Below are positions 55,392 through 63,602 of a stretch of DNA of 64,000 bases, one piece after another (the first letter of the stretch is position 1; each line of letters starts with the position of its first letter). Source of the DNA: Paraburkholderia fungorum (lineage in GTDB: Bacteria; Pseudomonadota; Gammaproteobacteria; Burkholderiales; Burkholderiaceae); contig NZ_MCAS01000001.1 of the NCBI RefSeq assembly GCF_003610895.1, positions 558,001 through 622,000 on the forward strand. The letters are read 5' to 3'. Below the pieces are notes generated by a model. It had not been told where the DNA came from, made no database searches, and saw only the letters and a program-made list of their open reading frames with translations. The translations under genes were made by a program, and so were the position numbers.

Positions 55392-55651
55392 TTTCCGGTG
55401 CGACTGGCCTATTCGCGTATACCCGCCCCATAACATCGCGTTATGTTCCCGCCATAAAAAAGCAATAACGCGTTAAAAAATTGGTTCCCTAGACTCATCC
55501 CCATTCGATCGCCGCACCGCTCGCCGGCTTGCCCACAAGCAAGCCGCCGGCCGTATGACCGCACGGTTCCGGCTCGCGCTTCGTGAGAACGGCAAACCGG
55601 CGGCAAGCGTGTGCAAGCTCGCGCATTTCTTAACGAACAAAGGGGAAAGAC
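55392..55651. promoter_or_regulatory. Promoter region of the desulfurase-hydratase-lyase operon
   Basis: Contains the perfect inverted repeat CATAAC-ATCGC-GTTATG at 55429-55445 and a second palindrome TAACGCGTTA at 55466-55475. The remaining bases up to the ATG at 55652 hold a long leader with AAAGGGGAAAG as ribosome-binding site. Confidence 0.6.
55429..55445. promoter_or_regulatory. Perfect operator palindrome CATAACATCGCGTTATG
   Basis: Six-base arms around five bases, preceded by CCGCCC as is the site at 54481. TAACATC-N2-GTTA is common to both. LysR proteins bind such interrupted dyads with a T-N11-A core. Confidence 0.65.
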
Positions 55652-56743
55652 ATGGGACGCATCCTGAACTTGAAGGACGTGGAGGCCGCCGTGAAAGGGG
55701 GCTCGGTGTTCGCCTGCGGCGGCGGTGGCTGGGCCGCGCATGGCCGCGAACTGGGCACGCTCGCGGTGACGATCGGACGCCCCGAACTGGTGTCGATGGA
55801 CGAGTTGCCCGACGACGCATGGATCGCCACCGCCGCGGCAATCGGCGCGCCCGGCGGCCTCACCGAATGGGAGATGCTCGGCGCGGATTACGTGAAGGCC
55901 GTGCAACTCGTGCAGGACGCGCTGGGCGCGCCGATCGCGGGCTTGATCATCGGTCAGAACGGAATGTCGAGCACGCTCAACGGCTGGCTGCCCTCCGCGC
56001 TGCTCGGCACCAAGGTCGTGGACGCGGTCGGCGATATTCGCGCTCATCCCACCGGCGACATGGGTTCACTCGGTCTCGCCTCCAGCCCTCAGCCGATGAT
56101 CCAGGCCGCTGCCGGCGGCAACCGCGCGAACAACGCGTATATGGAGCTCGTAGTGCGCGGCGCGACCGCCAAAGTGTCGCCGGTGCTGCGCAAGGCCTCC
56201 GACATGTCGGGCGGATTCATCGCCAGTTGCCGCAATCCGGTACGCGCCAGCTACGTGCGCAAGCATGCCGCGCTAGGGGGCATCAGCCGCGCGCTGGCGC
56301 TCGGCGAAGCGATCATCGCCGCGGAATCGAAAGGACCCGGCGCGGTCGTCGACGCGATCTGCAAGGCGACGCAAGGCACGATCATCGGCAGCGGCAAGGT
56401 CGTGCGCAACACGCTGAAGTACACCGACGAAGCGTTCGATGTCGGCGTGGTGGAAATCGGTACCGGCGCACAGCGCTGCCTGATTCACGTGATGAACGAA
56501 CACATGGCCGTGGACGACGCGCACGGCGCGCGCATCGCCAGCTATCCGGACGTGATCACCACGCTCGATTCGCAGGGGCTTCCCGTCAGTGCCGGCAATC
56601 TCAAGGAAGGCATGGAGATTCTGGTGCTGCACGTCCACAAGACGCATTTGCCGCTGTCGTCCTCAGTGCGCGATCCCGCGGTCTATCCGCCGGTCGAGAA
56701 AGCGCTCGGCATCGGTCTGTCCGCCTACGCACTCGCCGACTAA
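55652..56743 (+). CDS. DUF917 protein, S-methyl-thiohydantoin-desulfurase-like
   Basis: A 363-residue member of the DUF917 family (named for S-methyl-thiohydantoin desulfurase). Family marks: SVFACGGGGWAAHGRE near residue 20, LIIGQNGMSSTLNGWL, and VVDAVGDIRAHPTGDMGS in the middle; the C-terminal domain begins near KATQGTIIGSGKVVRN. It is a cytosolic protein with no signal. Directly upstream of the urocanase-like gene, it probably removes sulfur from the thiohydantoin formed by that enzyme. Release of H2S rather than methanethiol is suggested by the sulfide genes downstream. Confidence 0.85.
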   Translation: MGRILNLKDVEAAVKGGSVFACGGGGWAAHGRELGTLAVTIGRPELVSMDELPDDAWIATAAAIGAPGGLTEWEMLGADYVKAVQLVQDALGAPIAGLIIGQNGMSSTLNGWLPSALLGTKVVDAVGDIRAHPTGDMGSLGLASSPQPMIQAAAGGNRANNAYMELVVRGATAKVSPVLRKASDMSGGFIASCRNPVRASYVRKHAALGGISRALALGEAIIAAESKGPGAVVDAICKATQGTIIGSGKVVRNTLKYTDEAFDVGVVEIGTGAQRCLIHVMNEHMAVDDAHGARIASYPDVITTLDSQGLPVSAGNLKEGMEILVLHVHKTHLPLSSSVRDPAVYPPVEKALGIGLSAYALAD

Positions 56744-56756
56744 AGGAACACCGACC

Positions 56757-58397
56757 ATGAAACGCGAATTCAACGTGACTTCCGGAATCACGCTGCGATG
56801 CAAAGGCTGGCGGCAGGAGGCCCTGCTGCGCTTACTGGAAAACGTGCTGGCCGTGGGTGAAGACCCGGCTCAACTGATCGTCTACGCCGCGCTCGGACGC
56901 GCCGCGCGCGATTGGCCTTCGCACGATGCAATCGTCCATGCGCTCAAGACGATGACCGAAGACCAGACACTGGTCGTGCAGTCCGGCAAACCCATCGGCC
57001 TGTTGCGCACGCATGCCCGCGCCCCGCTCGTGATCATGGCCAATTGCAACCTGATCGGCCAGTGGGCCAAGGCGGAGAACTTCTACGACCTCGAACAGAA
57101 AAACCTGATCTGCTGGGGCGGCCTCACGGCGGGCGACTGGCAATACATCGGCTCGCAGGGCGTGATCCAGGGCACGTATGAAATCTTCTCGCGGATCGCG
57201 GAGCGGCACTTCGACAACGATCTGCGCGGACGCTTCATCCTGACCGCGGGCATGGGCGGCATGGGCGGCGCGCAACCGCTCGCCGGCCGCATGGCGGGCG
57301 CGGCGATCCTGACGGTCGAGGTCGATCAGGAACGCATCGACAAGCGGATGAAGATCGGCTTTCTCGAGAAGCAGGCCCGCGATCTTGACGAGGCGCTCGC
57401 CATGATCCGCGATGCGCAAGCGAAGCGCGAGCCGTTGTCGGTCGGCTTGCTCGGCAATGCAGCGGAGATCTATCCCGAGATCCTCGCACGGGGCGTGATA
57501 CCGGACATCGTGACCGACCAGACCGCGGCGCACGATCTCGTCTACGGTTACGTGCCGATCGGACATACCCTTGAACAGGTCCGTGCGCTGCGCGCCACCG
57601 ACATCCCCGCGCTGATGAACGCGAGTCGTGCCTCGATCGTCCGCCACGTAAGCGCGATGCTCGGTTTCAAGGACCGCGGTGCGATCGTTTTCGACAACGG
57701 CAATCTGATTCGCACGCATGCGAAGGAAGGTGGCGTCGAGCGCGCGTTCGAGATTCCGATCTTTACCGAAGCGTTTTTGCGCCCGCTGTTCTGCCGCGCG
57801 ATCGGCCCGTTCCGCTGGATCGCGTTGTCGAACGATGCCGACGATATCCGCAAGATCGACGACTACCTGCTCGATCATTTCGCGGACAACGCGATCGTCG
57901 TCAACTGGATCAGGCTGGCGCGCCAATACGTGCCGTTCGAAGGGTTACCGGCGCGCATCGCATGGCTCGGTCATGGCGAACGAACGGAACTGGCGCTCGC
58001 GGTCAACCGCATGGTGCGCGAAGGGGTGCTCAGCGCTCCGGTTGCGTTCACGCGCGACCATCTGGACGCGGGCGCCATGGCGCATCCGAACATCATGACC
58101 GAGAACATGCGCGACGGGTCCGACGCGATCGCGGACTGGCCACTGCTCAACGCCATGGTCAACTGCTCGTCAATGGCGGATCTCGTCGCGATCCACTCCG
58201 GCGGCGGCGGCTACAGCGGCTACATGACGAGCGCGGGCGTGACGGTGGTGGCGGACGGCACCCGCGAGGCCGACGAACGGCTGCAACTCTCGATGACCAA
58301 CGATACGTCGATGGGTGTCATGCGTTACGCCGACGCCGGCTACCCCGAAGCGCTCGATGAAGCCGAACGCAAGTCCCTGCCCCACATCCGGATCTGA
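56757..58397 (+). CDS. Urocanate hydratase paralogue, probably thiourocanate hydratase
   Basis: A 546-residue NAD-dependent hydratase of the HutU family: WGGLTAGDWQYIGSQGVIQG, GMGGMGGAQPLAGRMAGAAI (NAD loop), TDQTAAHDLVYGYVP, FCRAIGPFRWIAL and DWPLLNAMVNCS. The active-site Cys of HutU (Cys410 of P. putida), in RICWLG, is Ala402 here (RIAWLG). The HHGGGVGxGxSxH segment reads IHSGGGGYSGYMTSA. So it is not an ordinary urocanase. In position between the desulfurase and the lyase, hydration of thiourocanate (or the S-methyl form) is the best guess. Confidence 0.85.
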   Translation: MKREFNVTSGITLRCKGWRQEALLRLLENVLAVGEDPAQLIVYAALGRAARDWPSHDAIVHALKTMTEDQTLVVQSGKPIGLLRTHARAPLVIMANCNLIGQWAKAENFYDLEQKNLICWGGLTAGDWQYIGSQGVIQGTYEIFSRIAERHFDNDLRGRFILTAGMGGMGGAQPLAGRMAGAAILTVEVDQERIDKRMKIGFLEKQARDLDEALAMIRDAQAKREPLSVGLLGNAAEIYPEILARGVIPDIVTDQTAAHDLVYGYVPIGHTLEQVRALRATDIPALMNASRASIVRHVSAMLGFKDRGAIVFDNGNLIRTHAKEGGVERAFEIPIFTEAFLRPLFCRAIGPFRWIALSNDADDIRKIDDYLLDHFADNAIVVNWIRLARQYVPFEGLPARIAWLGHGERTELALAVNRMVREGVLSAPVAFTRDHLDAGAMAHPNIMTENMRDGSDAIADWPLLNAMVNCSSMADLVAIHSGGGGYSGYMTSAGVTVVADGTREADERLQLSMTNDTSMGVMRYADAGYPEALDEAERKSLPHIRI

Positions 58398-58401
58398 TTC
58401 C

Positions 58402-59763
58402 ATGTCCAATACGAGTCACGTCGCGGCAACCAGCGCCGCCGCCGAGGTCCCGCCGACGCCCAGTACGCTGAAAACGGGGCGCCGTGCGGTACTGGCGGCC
58501 TCCATCGGCAATGCGCTGGAGTGGTACGACTTTTCGGTCTACGCATTCTTCGCGGTGTATATCGCGCAGAATTTCTTTAGCCATGGCGACGCCGGCGCCG
58601 AACTGCTGGAAGCGTTCCTCGCTTTCGGCCTCGGCTTCGTGGTGCGGCCACTGGGCGCGCTCGTGCTGGGCGTCTATGGCGACCGAGCGGGCCGCAAAGC
58701 CGCGCTGAGCGTCACCATTCTGGTCATGGCGCTGGGTACCGCGATCATCGCGTTCGCCCCGCCCTATACCGCGATTGGCTTCGGCGCGCCGTTGCTGATC
58801 GTCTGCGGACGCATGCTGCAAGGCTTCTCAGCCGGCGGCGAAGTCGGCGGCGCCGCAGCGTTTCTGATCGAGCACGCGCCGCCGGACAAGAAGGGCAAGT
58901 ACGCTTCCTGGCTGCAGGCGAGCATGGCGATCTCGAACATTCTCGGGGCCCTGGTTGCGACGGCCGTCACGCTGCTGCTGACCCGCGAGCAGGTTGGTGA
59001 ATGGGGTTGGCGCGTGCCGTTCATTCTTGGCCTCGCCATCGCGCCGGTTGGCTTGTGGCTGCGGAAAACGCTTCACGAAACGCCCCAGTTCGAAGCCGAA
59101 ATGGATCGCCGGCATCGCACGCACCAGGCCGCGAAAACGCCGCTGCTGCAAGTCGTTCGCGACTATCCGAAAGCACTGGCGACCGGCTTCGGCTTCTCGA
59201 TCCTGTGGGCGGTCTGCGTGTATGTGCTCATTATCTTCATGCCCATCTACGTGCAGCGAACCCTGCATTTTCCAGGGCAGCAAGCCTTCCTCGCGGCCTT
59301 GATCGGCAACTGTTTCATGGCGGTCGCATGCGTCTATGCCGGCGCATGGTCCGACCGCTTCGGCCGCCGCACCGTGTTGACGTGGGGCGCCACGCTGATG
59401 CTGGCCGGCGTCTACCCGCTGCTTGCGTGGCTGCAGGCAACCCACACCCTGGGCGCGCTGATCGTGGTTCAGGTGGCGTTCTGCGTGATGGTCGCGCTGT
59501 TCACCGGGGTCGCGCCCTCAGCGCTGTCCGAGCTGTTTCCCACCCGTGTGCGTTCCACCGGCATGTCGCTTTCCTATAACGCAGCGGTCACCATTTTCGG
59601 CGGCTTCGCCCCGGCCATCCTGACGTGGCTCACCGAGCGCACGGGGAATGCGTTTGCACCCGCCTGGTACGTCATGGCCGCCAGCGCCGTCGCGTTGATT
59701 TCCATTGCCTGTTTGCCTCGCCAGATTAAATTTCAAATAAATAAGGATATCGAATCATGCTGA
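58402..59763 (+). CDS. MFS transporter, metabolite:H+ symporter type
   Basis: A 453-residue transporter with twelve membrane segments. The MHS subfamily signs are IGNALEWYDFSVYAFFA at the first helix, GVYGDRAGRKAALS in loop 2-3 and LQGFSAGGEVGGAAAFLIEH. Relatives import dicarboxylates, proline/betaine and similar zwitterions, so an ergothioneine-like betaine or its deaminated product fits. It overlaps the lyase start by seven bases. The start at 58402 is four bases after the hydratase stop. Confidence 0.88.
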   Translation: MSNTSHVAATSAAAEVPPTPSTLKTGRRAVLAASIGNALEWYDFSVYAFFAVYIAQNFFSHGDAGAELLEAFLAFGLGFVVRPLGALVLGVYGDRAGRKAALSVTILVMALGTAIIAFAPPYTAIGFGAPLLIVCGRMLQGFSAGGEVGGAAAFLIEHAPPDKKGKYASWLQASMAISNILGALVATAVTLLLTREQVGEWGWRVPFILGLAIAPVGLWLRKTLHETPQFEAEMDRRHRTHQAAKTPLLQVVRDYPKALATGFGFSILWAVCVYVLIIFMPIYVQRTLHFPGQQAFLAALIGNCFMAVACVYAGAWSDRFGRRTVLTWGATLMLAGVYPLLAWLQATHTLGALIVVQVAFCVMVALFTGVAPSALSELFPTRVRSTGMSLSYNAAVTIFGGFAPAILTWLTERTGNAFAPAWYVMAASAVALISIACLPRQIKFQINKDIESC

Positions 59764-61400
59764 GACCAATCCGGTGCGCGATTATCGTCGCCACCCTGAT
59801 GCATGCACCGTTTTCGTTTGCGGACGTCGTGCTCGACGGCCGTTCGGCCACGCCGGAGATCATTGCCAGCATTGCCGATGGGGAAGCCGTCAGTATCGCG
59901 CCGGTTGCGATGAAGCGCGTTGAAGCCGCGCACGCCGTACTGCTCGAGGCCGCGCAGGCCGGCCAACAGATCTACGGATTGACCACCGGTGTCGGGGAGA
60001 ACAAAGACCGCTCGATGGTCGATGCGAAGGGCAAGCTGACGCAGGAGATCATCGACGCGTCGGGGCGCTTCAACGTCGGCCTGATTCACGCGCATTCGGG
60101 CAGCGTCGGTCCGGACATGGACGTACGCACGGCGCGCGCGGCAATGGCCGCCCGCCTGAACGCGATGCTCGACGGTGGCGCCGGCGTGCAGACCAGTATC
60201 GTCGACACCTATGTGCAGTTCCTGAATCGCGGCGTGACGCCGGCCATGCCGTCGGGCGGCTCGCTGGGCGAGGCCGATATCACCATTCTGAGCCACGTGG
60301 GTCTGGCCATGCTCGGTGAGGGCGACGTCTACTATCAGGGCCGCAAGATCCCCGCGGCGGAAGCGCTCAACGCGGCCGGCATCAAGCCGATCAAACCCTA
60401 CGGCAAGGACGCGCTCGCGATTCTGAGTTCGAACGCCTATTCCGCCGGCATGGCCGCGCTCGCACTCAACGACATGGGCCACCTGCTGAAAATCTCCAAA
60501 CTGGTCTACGCATTGAGCCTGCAAGCATTCAACGGCAATGTATCGCCGTTCCTGCAGGACACGCTTGCATTGCGCCCGTTCCCTTATACCGTGCGCACCG
60601 GCGAGGAGCTGCGCACGCTGCTGGCCGGCAGCAGCATCTGGAATCGTGACGACAAGCGTGCGCTGCAAGATCCGTTGAGTTACCGGGACGGTGTCTATCT
60701 GTTAGGTGAAGAAGCGCGCGCATACGCAGGCGCGCAGGCCTTGCTGAACATCCAGCTCAACTCGTCCGACGACAATCCTGGTGTCGCCGTGGGCGTCAAG
60801 GCGCACTCCGCGCGCTGGCAGGATCGTCGTGGTTACGTGGATGCGAACGGTGTGACCGGCGCCGTGCTGCCCAGTGCCAATTTCGAGCCGTTGCCGTGGG
60901 TGTTGTCGTTCGAAGAGCTTGGGCTCGTGCTTGGGCACAACTCATTGGCGTCGGCCCAGCGCATCATGAAGCTGAACGACCCGCAACGCAGCGGCCTGTC
61001 GCGCTTCCTCGGCACCGAGCAGACCGTGCATGCGTTCGGCGCGATGGAAAAGCCGCCGGTGGCGCTGGCCGAAGCGAACAAGGAACTCGCGATGCCCGTT
61101 TCGATGGACTACCTGCCGGTTGCCGGCGACATCGAGGACATTGCGACCAATGCGCCGCGCGTGGTTGAGCGCGTGCAGCAACAGATCGACAACAGCTACA
61201 CGCTGCTCGGTATCGAGTTGATTCACGCCGGCCAGGCCGTCGATCTGCGCAAGCAACAGCAACCGGACTTCACGCTCTCCCCGGCCACTGCGAACCTGTA
61301 CACCGCGCTGCGCGGCAAGGTCGCGTTCCTCGATCGCGACCGGCCGCTCACGCCGGATTTCCGTGCGGCTGCCGCGTTGCTGCATGCGTATCCCGGCTGA
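59757..61400 (+). CDS. Ammonia-lyase-fold protein without MIO triad, exported; ergothionase-like
   Basis: A 547-residue HAL/PAL-superfamily protein. The catalytic Tyr loop is IYGLTTGVGENK (Tyr73), and the central helical bundle motifs NAYSAGMAALALNDM and SSDDNPGVAVGVKAHS are kept. Where HAL has GSVGASGDLAPLSH, this has GSLGEADITILSH: the Ala-Ser-Gly that makes the MIO cofactor is lost (Glu172-Ala-Asp174). As I recall, ergothionase, which eliminates trimethylamine from ergothioneine, also lacks MIO. The N-terminus (MLRPIRCAIIVATLMHAPFS) is a Sec signal, so it acts in the periplasm. AAGGA precedes the ATG. Confidence 0.82.
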   Translation: MLRPIRCAIIVATLMHAPFSFADVVLDGRSATPEIIASIADGEAVSIAPVAMKRVEAAHAVLLEAAQAGQQIYGLTTGVGENKDRSMVDAKGKLTQEIIDASGRFNVGLIHAHSGSVGPDMDVRTARAAMAARLNAMLDGGAGVQTSIVDTYVQFLNRGVTPAMPSGGSLGEADITILSHVGLAMLGEGDVYYQGRKIPAAEALNAAGIKPIKPYGKDALAILSSNAYSAGMAALALNDMGHLLKISKLVYALSLQAFNGNVSPFLQDTLALRPFPYTVRTGEELRTLLAGSSIWNRDDKRALQDPLSYRDGVYLLGEEARAYAGAQALLNIQLNSSDDNPGVAVGVKAHSARWQDRRGYVDANGVTGAVLPSANFEPLPWVLSFEELGLVLGHNSLASAQRIMKLNDPQRSGLSRFLGTEQTVHAFGAMEKPPVALAEANKELAMPVSMDYLPVAGDIEDIATNAPRVVERVQQQIDNSYTLLGIELIHAGQAVDLRKQQQPDFTLSPATANLYTALRGKVAFLDRDRPLTPDFRAAAALLHAYPG

Positions 61401-61440
61401 CGCGCGCACAGACGCTCGACCGCCCATTCCGGAGTCCACC

Positions 61441-62301
61441 ATGAAGCCCTGCGTTGAAGCATTCCACGATCCGCAGACGTCGACCGTGACCTACGTGGTG
61501 TACGAAGCCACGGGTTCCGCCTGCGCGATCATCGACGCGGTGCTCGACTATGAACCGCAGTCCGGCCGGATTTCGACCCGGTCCGCGGATCGCGTTATCC
61601 GCTTTGTGACCGAGCGGAACCTGCGGGTGCAGTGGCTACTGGAAACGCATGCCCATGCCGATCACATATCGGCAGCGGCGTATTTGCGAGCAAAGGTGGG
61701 CGGCGCGATTGCGATTGGTGAACACATCGGTTCCGTGCAGAGCGTGTTCGAACGGATTTTCAATCTCGAGCCGTCCGCGCACGCGGGGCCTGCGCCCTTC
61801 GACCATCTGTTTGCCGATGGTGAAGTCTTTCAGGTCGGCGCGTTGACCGGCCGTGTGATGCACGTTCCCGGGCACACGCCGGCCGATGTGGCTTATATGT
61901 TCGACGGCATGGCGTTCATGGGCGACACGTTGTTTATGCCCGACGTCGGCACGGCGCGTTGCGATTTTCCAGGCGGCGATGCTTGCACGCTGTACGAATC
62001 GATTGGCAAACTGTTGAGCTTGCCGTTGCAGACGCGTCTGTTCGCCTGTCACGACTATCCGCCCAATGGCCGTGAAGCGCAGTGGGAAACCACGGTGGCC
62101 GAGCAGAAAGCGGCGAACATTCATGTCCGCGATGGCGTCACGCGCGGCGAATTTGTCGCCATGCGCAATGCGCGCGATGCAACGCTCGGCCAGCCGGCGT
62201 TGATCATCCCGTCCATTCAACTGAACATCCGCGCGGGCGTTTTTCCAGCGGCAGAAGAAAACGGTGTGAGCTATCTGAAGCTTCCGCTCAATGCGTTTTG
62301 A
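61441..62301 (+). CDS. Persulfide dioxygenase-like metallo-beta-lactamase-fold protein (ETHE1/Blh type)
   Basis: A 286-residue MBL-fold protein. Metal ligands: ETHAHADHISAA (HxHxDH), HVPGHTPADVAY, FMGDTLFMPDVGTARCDF and LFACHDY. The GTARCDFPGG segment is typical of ETHE1-type persulfide dioxygenases, which oxidise glutathione persulfide to sulfite. The longer form (about 285 residues) matches the Blh branch. It lies 40 bases after the lyase and before SQR, the normal sulfide-oxidation pair. Confidence 0.9.
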   Translation: MKPCVEAFHDPQTSTVTYVVYEATGSACAIIDAVLDYEPQSGRISTRSADRVIRFVTERNLRVQWLLETHAHADHISAAAYLRAKVGGAIAIGEHIGSVQSVFERIFNLEPSAHAGPAPFDHLFADGEVFQVGALTGRVMHVPGHTPADVAYMFDGMAFMGDTLFMPDVGTARCDFPGGDACTLYESIGKLLSLPLQTRLFACHDYPPNGREAQWETTVAEQKAANIHVRDGVTRGEFVAMRNARDATLGQPALIIPSIQLNIRAGVFPAAEENGVSYLKLPLNAF

Positions 62302-62348
62302 AGCGGCCGGCAGATAAAGCAAATTAATCTGGAAGCATAGGTATCGCG

Positions 62349-63602
62349 ATGAGTACGAATGCAGCATCTTCAGGCAACACGGAAACCTTCGACGTCGTGG
62401 TGATCGGCGGCGGCGCCGCGGGCATTGGCGTAACAGCGAGCCTGCTGCGCCGTCGGCCCGGCTTGCGCATCGCGATCGTCGAACCGGCGGAGCGCCACTT
62501 CTATCAGCCGGCGTGGACACTGGTTGGAGGCGGCGCGTTCGACATCGACGACACGGTGCGGCCAATGTCGTCCGTGATGCCTCGGCAGGCGCACTGGATA
62601 CAGGCGAGCGCCAGCGCAATCGAACCGCAGCAGCATTGTGTCCGGCTCGCGGACGGGCGCACCGTCGGCTATCGCAGCCTGATCGTCTGCCCCGGCTTGC
62701 GGCTCGCATGGGAAAAAATCGAAGGTCTCGAAGAAACGCTGGGCAAGAACGGTGTGACGTCTAACTATCGATTCGATCTCGCGCCGTACACCTGGAAGCT
62801 TGTCAGTGAGCTGAAAAACGGCAAGGCAATCTTCACGCAACCGGCCATGCCGATCAAATGTGCGGGTGCGCCACAGAAGGCGCTTTACCTGTCTTGCGAC
62901 CACTGGCTCAAGACGCGCGTGCTCGGCCAGATCGACGTCGAATTCAATCTTGCCGGGGATGTGCTGTTCGGCGTCGCGGCCTTCGTCCCGTCGTTGACGA
63001 AGTACATGGAGCGCTATCACGCGGCGCTGGCGTTCGGCTCGAACCTGGTGAGCGTGGACGGCGCTCGCAAAGTCGCGACGTTCAGCGTGAAGGATGCGGC
63101 CGGCGGTGTCGTTCGTATCGAGAAGCCGTTCGACATGCTGCACGTCGTCCCGCCTCAATTGCCGCCAGACGTGGTCAGCAAGAGCGAGCTCGCGGACAAA
63201 GCAGGCTGGTGCGAAGTCGATCACGCCACGCTTGTACACCCGCGCTATCCGGACGTTTTCGCGCTCGGCGACGCCTGTGCGGCGCCCAACGCCAAAACAG
63301 CCGCGGCCGTTCGCAAACAGATCGTGGTCGTCGCGGAAAACCTGCTGGCCACGATCGATGGCAATCCCCTGCCCGCACGTTATGACGGATACGGCGCGTG
63401 TCCGCTGACGGTCGAGAAGGGTAAGGTTGTTCTGGCGGAGTTCGGCTACGGCGGGAAATTGCTGCCGACCTTTCCGCTCGATCCCACGGTGCCACGTGCT
63501 TTGGCGTGGCATCTGAAAACTGGCGTCCTTCCGTGGCTCTACTGGAACGGCATGCTGAAGGGCCGGGAATGGCTCGCCGGTTCGACGCGGCCGCAAGCAT
63601 GA
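62349..63602 (+). CDS. sqr: Sulfide:quinone oxidoreductase
   Basis: A 417-residue FAD protein that oxidises sulfide to persulfide and feeds electrons to quinone. FAD motifs: VVVIGGGAAGIGVTASLLRR and DVFALGDACAAPNAKTAAAV. Active-site Cys candidates are in LIVCPGL, PIKCAGAPQK and possibly LSCDHW. The hydrophobic/amphipathic C-terminus (RALAWHLKTGVLPWLYWNGM) is the membrane-binding part. The set of Cys suits the type II (human-like) class. Its stop overlaps the exporter start. Confidence 0.92.
   Translation: MSTNAASSGNTETFDVVVIGGGAAGIGVTASLLRRRPGLRIAIVEPAERHFYQPAWTLVGGGAFDIDDTVRPMSSVMPRQAHWIQASASAIEPQQHCVRLADGRTVGYRSLIVCPGLRLAWEKIEGLEETLGKNGVTSNYRFDLAPYTWKLVSELKNGKAIFTQPAMPIKCAGAPQKALYLSCDHWLKTRVLGQIDVEFNLAGDVLFGVAAFVPSLTKYMERYHAALAFGSNLVSVDGARKVATFSVKDAAGGVVRIEKPFDMLHVVPPQLPPDVVSKSELADKAGWCEVDHATLVHPRYPDVFALGDACAAPNAKTAAAVRKQIVVVAENLLATIDGNPLPARYDGYGACPLTVEKGKVVLAEFGYGGKLLPTFPLDPTVPRALAWHLKTGVLPWLYWNGMLKGREWLAGSTRPQA

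Noticed and set aside
56757..58397. Annotation as ordinary urocanase (hutU) of a histidine utilisation operon
   Set aside because: The essential Cys is Ala, no hutI/hutG/hutC is nearby, and a DUF917 desulfurase gene lies next to it.
59733..60668. Long minus-strand frame opposite the lyase start
   Set aside because: Low-complexity Arg/Gly/His translation; the plus-strand lyase has family motifs and a ribosome-binding site.
59757..61400. Annotation as histidine ammonia-lyase (hutH)
   Set aside because: The MIO-forming Ala-Ser-Gly is absent and the protein is exported, so the ordinary HutH reaction is unlikely.
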